Positions 36,481 through 49,890 are shown, counted from the first letter of the stretch. The stretch is 64,000 nucleotides of DNA from Nymphaea colorata (GCF_008831285.2 NC_045144.1:18367716-18431715), one strand, 5' to 3'. The notes: generated from the sequence alone by a model not told the origin. Numbers and translations: made by a program.

Positions 36481-37950
36481 TTACATATGGCTGCTGATGA
36501 CTTTTTCAATGGTTGAGCCTTAGTTTTTGTCTTAATGAATGAAGCTGGTTATGTATAGACTCCTGCACACAAAAAAAACTACACACAATTCCTGTAATAG
36601 AGGTGTGGGACAAGGCCTAATATACTTACGAAAATTCTTACCGACGCCAAAATATAATTTTTAAAATTTTAAACTTGTAAAATTTATTTATTTATTATTT
36701 AAATATGAGGAACAGCCATGTCTCTGCCTCTTCAACCTGAGATAGCAGTGAGGACAACCTATTGGTCACCGTTGAACATAAAAGCGATGAACAAAGCAGG
36801 TGGGTCGGTAGGATAGTGGAGGAATTCAAGGAATTGGAGAACAAATTCTTATTTCTCAGAATCAGGACTTGGGTAGGGTGAAACCTGGGTGGAGAGCAGT
36901 GCGTCGGTGAATCATATTGTCATGCATCCATCATTTGTAATCTAAAAAAGTAGCAATTCGACAATGGGAATTCCACCAATGCACTAGTCCAACGAGTTAC
37001 GCTATGGCTGTCGAAACTATCACATTATCAGAAGGGAACACACTGAATAGGTTCGGTGGCGGCAGAAGGCTGCCCACCTAATAACTCCAATCTTGGTGTT
37101 CATCTATAGAAAGCAGAGCTATAGATTTGAAACTCATGGCGAGCCAACTTCAGGAGCCCCTTAAACCATCTTCTCCCCGTGAGCCTTCATCGTCATCGAG
37201 CCATACTGTAGACTGCCATTTGATCCTTGAAGAAAATCATAAGCTAGGGTGGGCGTCTTGTCTACTTCAATGTTTGTTGTCATGCCCTGTAAGAATATTG
37301 TCTCTCCCCCTCCTCTACCTTCCATTTAGCAGGCAACAATTTCACATTCACTGGTTTAATTTGAATAGGCCGATTGGCCGACTTTAAATTGATGATAACA
37401 CTGGTTCAAATCAATCTCTCTTCATCACTCTAGAGCAAATATTAGATAGTAGCCAGTCGCCGAGTTAGAAACTTTTTTTTAGGAAGCATTTTTTCATAAA
37501 TTTTTATATCTAAAGAGATACTATGTATATAACAGAAAAAATATTAATATAAAAATAAAGAAAACATTGAATTGGCCACACTGACCGTATGTGGCTATGC
37601 CTTTGATAATAGCTGATTCATAGATGCCAATATTGTGCAACACCAAAAGAATGAAAGTATAACAATTTATATATTACTCTTCAGTTGGATTTTCAGTAAC
37701 GAAAGCAGACGGCCTGGTTTGATGGATTTGGTCATTCGACCGCCCACCATCCGAACTTTGTATATATATATAATTTAATGGTGACTCTAGTTTTTTTTAT
37801 CTGATCAAGCATGACAAACGGTTAAGAAAAAAAAAAAAAAGACATTTTCATCATTTAATATTAGTTTATACCATTTTTTTTTGTATTTTTTGCAACAAAA
37901 AACAGATGGATGGCCTCGGTGACTCCAGATAATCTGAGTTATCATTCACT

Positions 37951-38010
<60 letters not shown>

Positions 38011-39525
38011 TGATGGTGAAGGTTATCTAAAAAGTCTCACGATCTAATCTATTTGAAATAGATGGATAATAAAAAAATGTAAAATAATATTAAATGACAA
38101 AAGATGCCTTTCACCTTTATGTTCTTGTTTTTATTTTAATCGTCCATCATGTTGGATTATTGAATGAAACTGATTAAATGACTAGGTGACTTTGAAAAAC
38201 TATAGTCACTAATCAATTTTTCATATATATATATATATATAAAATAATAATAATAATAATATTGAAAGGAAATAAATACGTAATTCTGATTTTTAGAAAG
38301 CACTCAATATGTTCTACATCTTAATTGAGCAATCCAACTATTGATCCATATAAAGTTCACTTTTGGTGAGAAACTAGCTAGTTGAACGTACCACATACAT
38401 TTGTGGTAACTAAGCTGTAACATAAAATGTATAATTGGTCCATGGCAGTTGCAATACGTCAAACACCACCAATACAGTGTTTCATGCAGTCAGGATTAAT
38501 AACCTATAATTGCTACATGGTTTTCATGTTTTAAGCACATAAACCCTTTAATTTCTTGGTTTACTGTATATTTTCAGGTCACATAATTACCTTGTGGGTG
38601 GATAGAGATCATCCCAAACATCAAAACATTTTCTTTTTATTTTTGTAAAAAAGCCAGTAAAAAAATCAGTTTACTAATAACAGGAGCTTCATAAGTCTAA
38701 ACCATCATAGTCAGATTCGATTCATGATTTGTTTCATAGTAGTGGTACAATACTTAATCCGATATGTATATCACAGAAATTAAATATTTTAAACAAGCAA
38801 ACAATTTTCTTGGACGTTACATAGAAGAAAACTTATAATCGACTTGTAGATGGAAAATCGGATCGCCATCTCTATTCAGGTACTCGACCCCAGAGTAAGA
38901 GAACTCACCATGGCTGCCATTATAAACATCTTGTGGTCTTAGAAGGGATGTCAATATATCTGATTTGGATTGTATATTCGATGGAACTTTTTCAAAAAAA
39001 TTAGATATGGAAAAAAAATCTAATATCCGATTAAGAAATCAGATCAGATGCATATTCAAACTAAATATCTGATCAAATCCAGACAAGGATTCGGATTAGA
39101 TTTATTTTTAAACAAATATCATATGCCTAATTCTCTTAGAGACATTTTGAGAATAGGCCAAATTCAGTTCAATATTCAGATTCGAGTTCAGATTCAGATA
39201 TGAATGTAAAAGTTGGTTTCAGATTATGAAATTGGATTTCAGATTCAGATTCAAATTCGAATAAAAGTATATGAATATACGAAAAAACGAATACGGTTAA
39301 AAGTATATCCAATTTAGACCCGATCTGTTGACATTAGTAGGTATGTGAATGAAATCACATAATGCATGACATGCAGGAGTAGGAGACGAAGATGGTGTTG
39401 CGCAATGATCTTTCTCAGGTCTAAAAAGTGACCTCATTCAAGCAACATACTTAAGAAAACATTATAAGATGGCATTGGCTAATAAACAGTGAAGATTATA
39501 ATCTACAACTAACAAAGTTGGATTA
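36481..39525. other. AT-rich spacer downstream of neprosin gene 1
   Basis: Mostly shared with copy B (57.9-59.77 kb). It contains a (TA)n tract at 37953-38007 and clustered ATTCAGATTCG-type words near 39170-39260. An ORF at 37136-37387 (start MASQLQEPLKPSSPREPSS) lies in a part absent from copy B and resembles nothing I recognise. No other gene is supported. Confidence 0.5.
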
Positions 39526-39918
39526 TCAAGGACAATTGCGTGGATGATAACCAGGCCCTTCCATAGTTATGTAATGGCCAAAGTCATCATGGTCATCTGC
39601 TTGACGAAGATCCCAATATGTGGCATCATAGCAGTTCCCATTGTTCTTGCTGATATCAATATCCTCTTCGGGAGGATAATAAAGGTCCATGCCGAGGTCG
39701 TATAAGGCCATTTTTCGGATGTATGCAACCGTCCCGAGATCATCGGTGGAGAAATGGCCGCTGCCCATCTGGGTGGATGTGTGCCTTCCTCTTGTCCGCC
39801 GATTCACGATCTCCCCTCCCCATGCAACTTCGTTTGCGCTGTTTACTTCGTAATTTGATTTTGGCCAGTAGCCAATCAAAGTTTCATCAACCAAAATTTC
39901 CCAGTCTTCTTCATCATT
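39526..39918 (-). CDS. Alternative (second) terminal exon of neprosin gene 1
   Basis: A phase-0 acceptor (CAG before 39918; another at 39939) opens 130 codons ending GYHPRNCP and stop. It encodes the same C-terminal half-domain as the exon at 40268-40642: IGYWPKSNY, WGGEIVN, TRGRHTSTQMGSGHF, NCYD, GGPGY-like end. The two agree at roughly 60% of residues. Exon 5 could splice to either, giving 420- or 426-residue proteins with different C-termini. Gene 2 has only this type. Alternatively it is a leftover from an unequal duplication, spliced rarely or not at all. Confidence 0.7.
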   Translation of the reverse strand, partial: NDEEDWEILVDETLIGYWPKSNYEVNSANEVAWGGEIVNRRTRGRHTSTQMGSGHFSTDDLGTVAYIRKMALYDLGMDLYYPPEEDIDISKNNGNCYDATYWDLRQADDHDDFGHYITMEGPGYHPRNCP

Positions 39919-40267
39919 CTGATGATCATCATAATCGACCTGATGGAAAATAAGAATGACATATGATCTATTCCCCATCAGGTACTTGACCCAACTGATG
40001 ATAACATATCTGCCATGATAAGTGTTCCTTATTGGCTATTGAAATCACAGGGGAGGGGGGTGGGGTTGGTGCAACGAATAAAAGACATCGATATGTAAGT
40101 TGAGACATGAGTGGCCAGTTTCCAAAACACTAAAAGCAGACAATGATTTTTCTCATGTCTCAAAAGTAACCTCATTTTTTCAAGGAACAGCACATAACAA
40201 AACGTTTAAAAAAAATGGAATTACTTAAAGAATGCATATTAGCATCGGTAACAGTCTAATCAAAAGA

Positions 40268-43200
40268 TCAAGGACATTGTGTTCTATCATAACCAGGCCC
40301 ACCGAATGTTATATACTCGCCATACTCATCGTCAGAGTGGGAATATCTGAGATCGTAGCAGTTGGGCTTGGTGGCTACTACATTGATCTCTCCGGGAGCA
40401 TCATAACGATCCAGGTCGAGGTCGTATAAGGCCATGTTACGGATGTATGCAACCCTCCCTAACGGTTCGCTCGAGAGATGGCCGTTCCCCATCTGGGTGG
40501 ACGTATGCCTTCCCCTTGTCCGCTTATTCACTATTTCACCTCCCCATTCAATTGTGTTTGCACTGCGTGCTCTGTAATTTGATTTTGGCCAATAGCCGAT
40601 CTGGTTATCATCCACCCAAAGTCCCCAATCTTGATCTTCATCCTGCCAAACATGAAAATACATTAGTAATCCACTAATCAATAAGACATACCTTTTCTCT
40701 GATCTCTGTGTAGCTAAGTTGTTATTTGTTTGCAATAATTCTTCTTCTATTTTCTTTAGTTTTTGGTTTGGAAGATTTTCTGGTGTTATGTAATCGGAAT
40801 TTTGAATTTGAGCTATAATTTAGTGCAAATAATGGACCAAAGTATTAGCTCTATGTTCTTGGGGGAGCAAGAGAAATGTTTTCTTTTACTGATGAAGACG
40901 AGAGCCTAAGCCACTATCCAACCCCTTGTCCTCATAGGATATAGTGCAGGCATGCATTGGTGCCCCAAAAAGCCGCCCCCACCACTATTCAACTTGTATG
41001 TCAGTCACCAGGATAGAAAGTTGATGCCATGGAGATTTGCCTACTACAACTTGTCACCCCAACTGTTGCTAACTTCTAATGTGTACCAAACGTCCCCAAT
41101 ATCACTTGTACACGTCCCCAATATCATTTAGTGAACATGTGCCTGTTGGTTAAACAATTAATATGTATAAGCGTGATGCAGAATGTGGCTATTTGAACTT
41201 TGAATTCACTTATTGGAAAGAAAGTCGATTAGTCCACCTTAACTTAATTCGTTCATACTTGAATCCTCCAGGCCTGCTAGACTATGGTAGATTCTACTCC
41301 AGAGAACAGAGCATTTAGCCTTAATTGGACGTATTAGGTATTCATCCACACATCAAAACACTGTTTTGTGAAAACATGGTTTATTCGTGTGATCCAAACA
41401 CAACCAAAAACATCGTTTTGTGTTGTCAACCAAAAATTTATATAAGCATATATATGTGCCAATGGTCCAGCCGATATTGGACTATAAGTTATATGCATTG
41501 TTTGAAAAATATTTAGGCTTTGGACCCAAAATTGGGCTCATTTTTGTAGAATTGAGAACTTCTTTTGTTCAGCCAATATAAACACACGTACAAACACAAA
41601 AACGCACATATAGACGCAATATGAGGACAAATTACTGACTTATTATCTTAGAACAGGATATGGTGAAAAAGAAATTGGGTACGCACCTGTTTGATGACGA
41701 TTTCAAGTTCAGTGCTATCCCCATTGATAGTTGAACTATCAAGTTGTATACCGAAGGGCAGATAATTATCCATTATTCTGAATTGCAGATGATTGTTTGG
41801 TGTTTGTGATCTGTGGTTATCATTATAGAGCCATGTGGTGTAGCCGTCATTCTGTTGAAACCAAGAAAATATAATAAATCTCAGCATTCACAATATATTT
41901 CTCCTAATTTATGCTGTTTCTACTTGGTCATGACGTCCATTTAGTTAACAAAGAAAAGCGGCCTATTTGTTGCTTCACATATAAATGGAGATAGTTTCTC
42001 AGAGAGGGATTTTATAGGAATGACACGAAAACATCGCCAGCTGAATCCCTTTTTAGCACAATATCTATATAACTTTCTAGAGTCTGATTTCTCAAGTAAA
42101 GTATGAGAGTGGGTTTTACAAGAACTGTGAATAGGATAAGAGAAAGGGCAGCATCATGGGTATCCTTCAGAGCGTGAGAAAATTCTAATGCGCACACACA
42201 TTACTTTTCACCATCCTATATATATATATGATGGTTAAAAGTAAACAATATATGTTAAAAAAAAGGTTGCCACACTGGGGCATTAGTGATGGCTTATAGG
42301 TGCAGCAAAGGTATATATATGATACCCGTCGCATCACCTTCACTTTATGGTGCTTTAATCCATAGATTTTTAAGTTGTAACCATCCGGAAACTATGTTAA
42401 ATATGGAATATTAAAATCTTCCGATATATGTATACTTGGCCCATGTTGTAAACTATTAATGAAGCTAAAAGCAGTCATCATAATAGTTTCTTCATTAAAG
42501 TCAATGAGTGAAGCAAGTATTTGCATTTGCTAGTTTGTTATAGGAGCTCTTAAAATCAACACCAATGAAGTTAGGCCCAGTCAATTACCGTGGTGAAGAT
42601 AAAAAACCGGGTTCTTCGATCCCCATATACGCTAGGATTGACCTTCACCACAACGAAGACAAAAGGTTAAATAAAAGTGAAAAGAAGGCAAACAAATAAA
42701 GCTAACTTGAATTATTAAAAAAAAGGGATCATCTCTTTCCTTGATGTGAACAAAGGAATCAAACATACCATCCAACCTGCTTCGAGTGACATAGAGAAGT
42801 CATCTGCCGTTCTACTTAAAACCCATATTTGTGATAAGCTCATCTCACTATCGTCCTCAAGCGTAGGTCGCCAAATACTCAAAGTTCCTTCTGCGCCTCC
42901 ATAACTTCCAGTTACCAAAGCTATTGCATACTATACATAATCCATGTATATGTTAAAGAAGCCAATACATTCTAAGGCCTTTGTTGATCAAGCACAACAC
43001 ACAAGATAAAATGAGTGCATGAAAGATCAATAAATGCTAAGAAGAAGAAGAAGCAAAAGAAGAAGAGTGATCTGAAAAGGGTGTATAATAGATATCAGAC
43101 CTCACGTACTGATAAAGGATCCTCATCATCAAGCGGTTTTGTGGTTTTTGATTTCAGAAACGATCTGGCACGTAAACTTGCAAAACTTTCGATGGCAGTG

Positions 43201-44680
43201 AAATTTAGCGGCCCCGCTTTGGTCGCCTTGAGAACCGGAAAACTTCCCGGTGGGCACCTTTCTTTTTCGAATGCTCCGGCCTTTCTCAGCTTGTTCCTTG
43301 TCGATTCATGATCAGAACTGTTAGTAGTTGTTATTGTTCCATGTAGCAAAGGCTTTTCCCTCGACTGTATCTTTCTTATAATCGAAGGGTTCGGCTTTCT
43401 AGGCTGACTATCAAGTTTCATGCAATCATAGATGTCTCCATCATCTAGCTGAAAATCAGCAAAAACTATTAGGGACAATTGAAGTTAGGAGAGGAAGGAG
43501 TTTTATCATTCTTTAAATTTTCCAATGTCATATTTTCTAAGCAATTATCTGTCAGTTTGTTTGAACAATTTGATAAAACAGTTACTGCGCTTCTTTTAGT
43601 GGCCATGGGATCCAAGCAGAACTCAAAGGATCTTGCTTCCAAAGTTTGGACTATATTAGTTAGAAAGAATGATCTTAGATTGAAACGTTACTATCTATGG
43701 CTTAACTTTATTTGGTGCATCCATGTATAATCTTGCATCAAATCTGGTTACCTTGTGGACTTTTATGGTTAACCTGCCAATGTTGTCAATATTAATCTCT
43801 AATGATATTCAAGACAGTGTTCCACCAAATTAATATGCATCTGTCCAGTAAGGGATACATCAAGCTCTTGCTGTTTGTATTAAAAAATAATTATAAGCGC
43901 AATATAAAAAATATAAATAAATAATAATGTTTAATTTAGAATGGGATCAACAACACTTTATGTGAGGTGAAATGGATGCATATTAGTTAATCCAATATAG
44001 TAATGGCAACACCAATACTTGCTAAATGTTAAAAGCAAAAAAATAAGACTTTTATGTGTTATGAAATATATGATCATCATATAGTTGGCATAGGCAATTA
44101 GCTTTCGACAACAAGGCGGATGACGACAACGACGACGATGATCATGATAGGAGGGAAATGCTCTAATTGGTCAATATTTATTAGGCCATGTTCTTTCATA
44201 TTTTAACAATTAAAAGCTATTTTAAGTTATATACACTAAAAAAAAAAATTCAAACATGTTTTAGGTTTCTGGACCATGTGAAACCGATATTAGTGAAACA
44301 AAAACAAACAGTCGTAGTGGCCGACCTGTTAGAAATTTCTGGCTAAGGGGAACTGATAGTTTAAAATTTAAAATTCAAATTGCATTCATATATAAATAAA
44401 CAAAAATGAAGAAGGTAGCTATATATAAAGAAGGCATTTTTTGTAGCTGGTCACACTTGCCATTGCATCCAAAAAGGTATAATGAGAATAGGAAAATGGG
44501 AAATAAAAGGGGGACATATACCGTGATGGTCTTGATCGGGATCTCCTTTCGATAATATTTTCCTCCCTCGAGCATGTGCCTGCTGCCTTTGCTTAACAAG
44601 GCATGATTGAACAAGATGATCACAAGGAGAGGAAAGCACAAAGTTTTGCAACTCATATGCATATCAACGGCTTTGAGCAT
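40268..44680 (-). CDS. Neprosin-family protein, gene 1
   Basis: Secreted protein of the neprosin family; the Nepenthes enzyme is a glutamic peptidase cutting after proline. Minus-strand exons: 44680-44522 (signal peptide, core LCFPLLVIILFNHALL), 43448-43101 (propeptide with DIYDCMKLDSQP and CPPGSFPV), 42930-42769, 42642-42589, 41851-41687 and 40642-40268. Every intron is in phase 0, total 420 codons. Domain landmarks: YGGAEGTLSIWRP, EAGWM (Glu219), VNPSVYGDRRTRFF, WGGEI (Glu332), HTSTQMGNGH, NCYD and GGPGY. The Glu residues in EAGW and WGGEI correspond, as I recall, to the catalytic pair. The usual GCYN..C.GFV cysteine pair after TRFF is absent (WLYND instead). Substrate unknown. Confidence 0.85.
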
Positions 44681-45157
44681 TCTAGACTGCAGTGTAAAAT
44701 CCAAAATCTAGCATTGGTTGGTCCTCAAAGTGAAGCACTTGCCAACTTATAGTAAATAAAAGTGATATTTTTTGGGAAAGAAAATCACTTGGTAAGGCCG
44801 CAAGTAAGAATCAAAAGACCATAAAATCAAATCCTTTCTTTCTTCAAATAGAGAAAGGGGCCTCGTTATGTGAACCTCTTATTGTGTAACTTCACTCAAT
44901 TTTTGGTTATGTTGGATTCCATGCTTTTTTTTTTTTTACGTGTGGTTCTCAAATCTTTCATATATAAGTGGAATTAATTCAGTATCACAATTGATACGTT
45001 AATCATATCAGATGGTAAAACTTAAGAAGTGTTTTCTTAAACTATTTCAATAATGATTTTAGTCATCCAAATTAAAAAAAAAGGATAAAAATCTTGCGTG
45101 CTTGTGTAAAAGAAAAAGGTGGGTAAGTGAAGGAAAGGCCTTAAATTCAGATGTATC
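44681..45157 (-). promoter_or_regulatory. Upstream region of neprosin gene 1, cut by copia
   Basis: This 478-base segment shares its gene-proximal part (ATTCTAGACTGCA, then AATCCTTTCTTTCTTCAA-like words) with the relics at 32.1 and 35.9 kb and with copy B at 56.04 kb. It is interrupted at 45158 by the copia element. Similarity to the other copies resumes beyond the element (TTTTCCATTGGTAG near 50624 against TTTTCCATTGTTAG elsewhere). Confidence 0.65.
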
Positions 45158-45818
45158 TGTTGGGTCGGGTCCAGCCTCAAGTGGACCCGATCCAGCCCGT
45201 CACTTAAGTGACGGGCGGAAGGAAAAGGAGGGCACCCGATGGTGCCCCCCACTCTCACTCGTTCTTTTTCACGTCTCTCTCTCATTCTCTCTTTAGGGTT
45301 CCGTTTTTGGGAAAAGAGAAAGAGAGGTGTGATCTTTCGTACTCTCTTTTGGTGGCTACACAACAAGAGGCGAAAAGGAGAAGAAGAGAGGAGAGAAGGA
45401 GAAGAAGAAAGGAGAAGAGGAAGAGAAGGTTGCGAGCATTTGGCTAGAGCAAGATTCGATTCCAACGAGGAGGCGAAACGCATCTCCTCCCAATCCACGT
45501 TTTGGGCATTCAATCGGTGATATTTTTCCATTGTTTTTCTTATATAGCTTTGGTGAGATATTATTGCTGGAGGGTTGGCTTTGTGTAGCCCCTCGTGGGA
45601 CAACTTATATCATTGATTATAGTGGATTGAGTTTGGGTCGTAGTACCCCGTGGTTTTTACCCTCATTGTTTAGAGGGGTTTTCCACGTAAAAATCTTCTT
45701 GCGCATTTGTGATTGCTTGGTCGTTGGTTTGTTGCTTCTTGCATGATCGGTTTGGACTATACTTCGTTGTTGAATCTTTTTTTAGTAGATTCGTGTTTAT
45801 CCGCATTGTATCCCAACA
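45158..45818 (+). repeat. Copia 5' LTR
   Basis: 661 bases, starting TGTTGGGTCGGG and ending CCCAACA. It carries a purine-rich (GAA/GGA)n stretch in the middle. Same length as the 3' LTR. Confidence 0.95.
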
Positions 45819-45821
45819 AAG

Positions 45822-45834
45822 TGGTATCAGAGCC
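45822..45834 (+). other. Copia primer-binding site
   Basis: TGGTATCAGAGCC begins three bases after the 5' LTR and is complementary to the 3' end of initiator Met-tRNA, the usual primer for plant copia elements. Confidence 0.93.
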
Positions 45835-45837
45835 AAC

Positions 45838-48800
45838 ATGGTGGATAACAAAATTGATTTTGGTACTAGCCGTATGATTAGTCTAAATGGGACTAATTAT
45901 AGTCTATGGAAAAATAAGATGAAAGATCTCTTATATGTGAAGGCTATGCACCTCCCAGTTTTTGCCAAAGAAAAGCCCGATTCTAAGTCTGACGAAAAAT
46001 GAGAATTTGAACACGAACAAGTTTGTGGTTTCATTCGACAATTTGTGGATGAAAATGTTTATAACCATATCCAAGATCAAAATCATGCATGTAGTTTGTG
46101 GGCAAAATTAGAAAATCTTTATGCCTCCAAGACAGGAAGTAGTAAATTATTTCTTCTGAAAAGATTGATGAATTTGAGATTCAGGGAGGGCAGTTCAGTG
46201 TCAGATTTTCTAAATGATTTTCAGGGGGTCATTAGTCAGTTATCCAGTATGGGCATTAAATTTGAAGATGAGATTTTGGGATTATTATTGCTTGCTACTT
46301 TGCCTGATTCGTGGGAGACATTTAGAGTCTCGCTTACTAACTCTGCAGCTAATGGGGTTGTTTCTTTAGAGACTGTTAAGTCAGGTATTCTCAATGAGGA
46401 GATGAGAAGAAAATCTCAGGCTTGCTCTTCTCAGACAGAGGTTCTTTTCACAGAGAACAGGGGGAGGAGTAAATTCAAGAGTGACAGGGGCAGAGATAAA
46501 AGCAGAAGCAAGTCCAAATCGAGATATAAGAATTTGGAATGCCACCACTGTGTAAAGAAAGGACACATAAAAAAGTATTGCTTTCAGTTGAAGAAGGAGA
46601 ATAAAATTGGGGAGAAACAGGAGAAGAAAAATGACCGAGATGACAATGTCGCAGCTGCTGCACAACATGAAATGTTTGTTGTTTGTGATGCTAACATGGT
46701 TAATGTTGCTAGAGACGATACTTGTTGGCTTGTTGATAGTGGTTCAGCTCTTCATGTTACTTCCCATAAGGATTTTTTCTCTTCATATATTTCTGGTGAT
46801 TTTGGTACTTTGAGAATGGGTAATGGTTCTTTGTCTCATGTTGTAGGCAAAGGCGACGTCATTTTGAAGAATGCGAATGGAGCTCTATTGAAGCTGACAG
46901 ATGTAAGGCATGCACCTGACATGCATTTGAACCTTATCTCTGCAGGAAGGCTCGATGAAGAAGGGTATCACAACACGTTTGGTGACGGCCAGTGGAAGCT
47001 TACTAGAGGTTCCTTGATTATTGCTCGAGGCAAGAGATGCAGCAATAATCTTTATACTATGCAGGCATCGATTTCCAGAGACATGGTACATGTGACACAG
47101 GATGAGAAATCTATAGAGTTGTGGCACAGGAGGCTGGGACATATGAGTGACAAGGGACTACAATTCTTGATCAAGAAGAATCTTCTACAAGATGTAAAGA
47201 ATGATAAACTTGATAAATGTAGTCATTGTTTTGCAGGGAAGCAGACGCGGGTCTCTTTCAAGAGTCATCCACCTTCCAGAAAGTCAGAAGCACTTGAGTT
47301 GGTTCATACAGATGTATGCGGTCCTATGAAAGTAAGTTCACATGGTGGTACACTTTATTTTGTCACGTTTATTGATGATTTTTCCAGGAAAGTTTGGGTC
47401 TATTCTTTGAAGAGGAAAGACCAAGTCCTTGGCGTTTTCAAGGACTTTCATGCACTAGTTGAAAGGCAATCTGAAAAGAAGCTGAAGTGTGTTCGCAGCG
47501 ATAATGGGGGAGAGTATATTGGTCCATTTGATGAGTATTGCAGATCTCATGGCATCAGGCACCAGAAGACTCCACCTAAGACTCCTCCATTGAATGGCGT
47601 GGCAGAAAGGATGAACAGGACACTCATGGAGAGAGTTAGATGTCTCCTATCTGAAGCTAAGTTATCTGATTCTTTTTGGTGTGAAGCTTTACATACTGCT
47701 GCTTATGTGATTAACTTGTCTCCACATGTTCCTTTGGATGGTGATGTTCCTAACAGAGTTTGGTATGGGAAAGATGTATCCTATGAGCACTTACGTGTAT
47801 TTGGATGCAGGGCATTTGTGCATATACCAAAGGATGAGAGATCGAAGTTGGAATCAAAAAGCAGGCAGTGCGTGTTTTTGGGTTATGGCCATGATGAATT
47901 TGGTTACAGATTGTATGATCCAGTTGAGAAGAAGCTTGTCAGAAGCAGGGATGTGGTATTTGCTGAAGATCAGAATATTGAGGATATTCAGAAAGCAGTA
48001 AAGGATTCTTCTCATAACTGCTATTTGCCAGTTGATGTGGACCTTATTCCCTTGCAGAATACTTCAAGAGCAGTGCCAGATGATGCTGTTGGGCAGATAC
48101 ATGATAGAGAAGGACAAGTAGACATGCCATATATTCCTAATTCAGATGATGAAAATGATGATCATAATCTGGAGGGTTCTTCCTCAGATGTAGATCAGCA
48201 GCGGAGATCCACGAGGGAGCGACGTCCCTCAACTAGATATCCCGCACATGACTATATTTTGTTGACTGACAGTGGTGAGCCTGAATGCTATGAAGAAGCT
48301 GTGCATGATGTGCACAAGGAAAAGTGGATGGAAGCCATGAAAGATGAGATGCAGTCACTTTACGACAACCACACCTTCGAGCTTGTGGAGTTGCCCCAAG
48401 GCAAGAGGGCATTGAGAAACAAATGGGTTTTTAGAGTGAAGCATGATGAAAACTCTTTAAACCCAAGATACAAAGCTAGGTTGGTTGTGAAGGGGTTCAA
48501 TCAGAGGAAAGGAGTTGACTTCGACGAGATATTTTCACCGGTGGTCAAGATGTCATCTATCAGAGTTGTTCTTAGTTTGGCAGCCAGTCTTGATTTGGAG
48601 ATCGAACAGATGGATGTGAAGACAGCTTTTCTTCATGGTGATCTTGATGAAGAAATTTACATGATGCAGCCAGAAGGTTTTCTTATGAAAGGTAAAGAAA
48701 ACCATGTTTGCAGATTAAAGAAAAGCTTGTATGGTCTGAAGCAGGCACCTAGACAGTGGTACAAGAAGTTCGAGTCATTTATGGGGGAGTATGGCTACAC

Positions 48801-49851
48801 CAAGACTACTTCAGATCACTGCGTCTTTGTGAAGAAATTCTCAGGTAATGATTTTGTCATTTTATTGATTTATGTTGATGACATGCTTATTGTTGGCAAT
48901 AATATCTCGAGAATTTCAAGCTTGAAAAAGGAGTTGAGCAAGTCTTTTGCTATGAAAGACTTGGGACCTGCTAGTCAGATTTTGGGTATGAAGATCACAC
49001 GAGATAGGAAGTCGAAGAAGCTATGGCTATCTCAAGAGAAGTACATTGAGAATGTACTTCAAAGATTTCATATGAACAAGGCAAAGCCTGTTAGCACCCC
49101 TATTGCAGCGCATTTCAAGTTGAGCACCAAGCAGAGTCCAAGGACAGATTCAGAAAAGGAAGATATGGAGAAGATTCCCTATGCCTCAGTCACAGGTAGT
49201 CTGATGTATGCTATGGTATGTACTAGACCTGATATTGCTCATTCAGTTGGAGTTGTTAGTCAGTTTATCTCAAATCCAGGAAAGAAACACTGGGAAACAG
49301 TTAAATGGATTTTGAGATACCTTCGTGGGACTAGCAGTTTTTCACTTTGTTTTGGGGCAGAAAAACCTATTCTTGTTGGCTATACAGATTCAGACATGGC
49401 AGGAGACATTGATGGGAGAAGATCTACATCTGGTTTTTTATTGACATATGCAGGTGGTGCAGTTTCTTGGCAATCCAGACTTCAGAAATGTGTAGCATTA
49501 TCTACTACTGAAGCAGAGTTTATTGCAGCTACAGAGGCGAGCAAGGAGCTCCTATGGATGAAGAGGTTCATGCAGGAACTTCAGTTCAGTCAAGACGAGT
49601 ACGTGCTTTACTGTGACAGTCAGAGTGCTATTCACCTTGGAAAGAATTCTACTTTTCATGCAAGGTCAAAGCATATAGACGTGAGGTATCATTGGATACG
49701 TGATGTTCTAGAGTCGAAGCAGCTTGTTGTTCTTGATAAGATCCATACAGATGATAATCCTGCAGATATGATGACGAAGTCTCTACCTAAAGAGAAACAT
49801 GATATGTGTAGAGACTTAGTTGGGATGACTGCCTCTAAGGCAGTATATTAA
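45838..49851 (+). pseudogene. Copia gag-pol with one in-frame stop in gag
   Basis: The frame opens at the ATG four bases after the primer site and meets TGA at 46000-46002, 54 codons in. It then continues in the same frame, open, to 49851. Domains in order: gag (to about 46440), CCHC zinc knuckle (46540-46581), protease with DSG (about 46735), pre-integrase His/Cys zinc region (about 47120-47235), DDE integrase (Asp near 47308 and 47502, Glu near 47608), RT with YVDD (about 48871), and RNase H (from about 49380). The stop should block normal Gag-Pol unless read through or supplied in trans. The rest looks functional in outline. Confidence 0.9.
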
Positions 49852-49890
49852 TTTTGTTCATTTTGCAGGTATGTTCCCTCACTTGAGGCT

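Larger units (their letters stand above)
27412..45157. repeat. Segmental duplication, copy A (with neprosin gene 1)
   Basis: Sequence from CGCCACTCGTTTCACTTTAG at about 27418 onward recurs collinearly in copy B from about 51561. Matching blocks are 27.4-28.45 with 51.56-52.6, 30.09-31.23 with 54.96-56.04, 32.15-33.0 with 56.04-57.2, 36.6-37.08 with 57.93-58.24, and 37.9-44 with 58.6-64 kb. By eye the terminal neprosin exons differ at roughly 5% of positions. Copy A holds a 2.3 kb palindrome and an extra neprosin exon that B lacks. Confidence 0.8.

Noticed and set aside
37136-37387. Plus-strand frame starting MASQLQEPLK
   Set aside because: It starts at a real ATG but resembles no family I can name and has no visible splice partners. 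Kept only as a mention in the spacer entry.
45037-45603. Minus-strand frame across the 5' LTR, repeated in the 3' LTR
   Set aside because: It is antisense to the LTR, low-complexity (Ser/Leu and Arg/Glu) and repeated only because the LTR is repeated.
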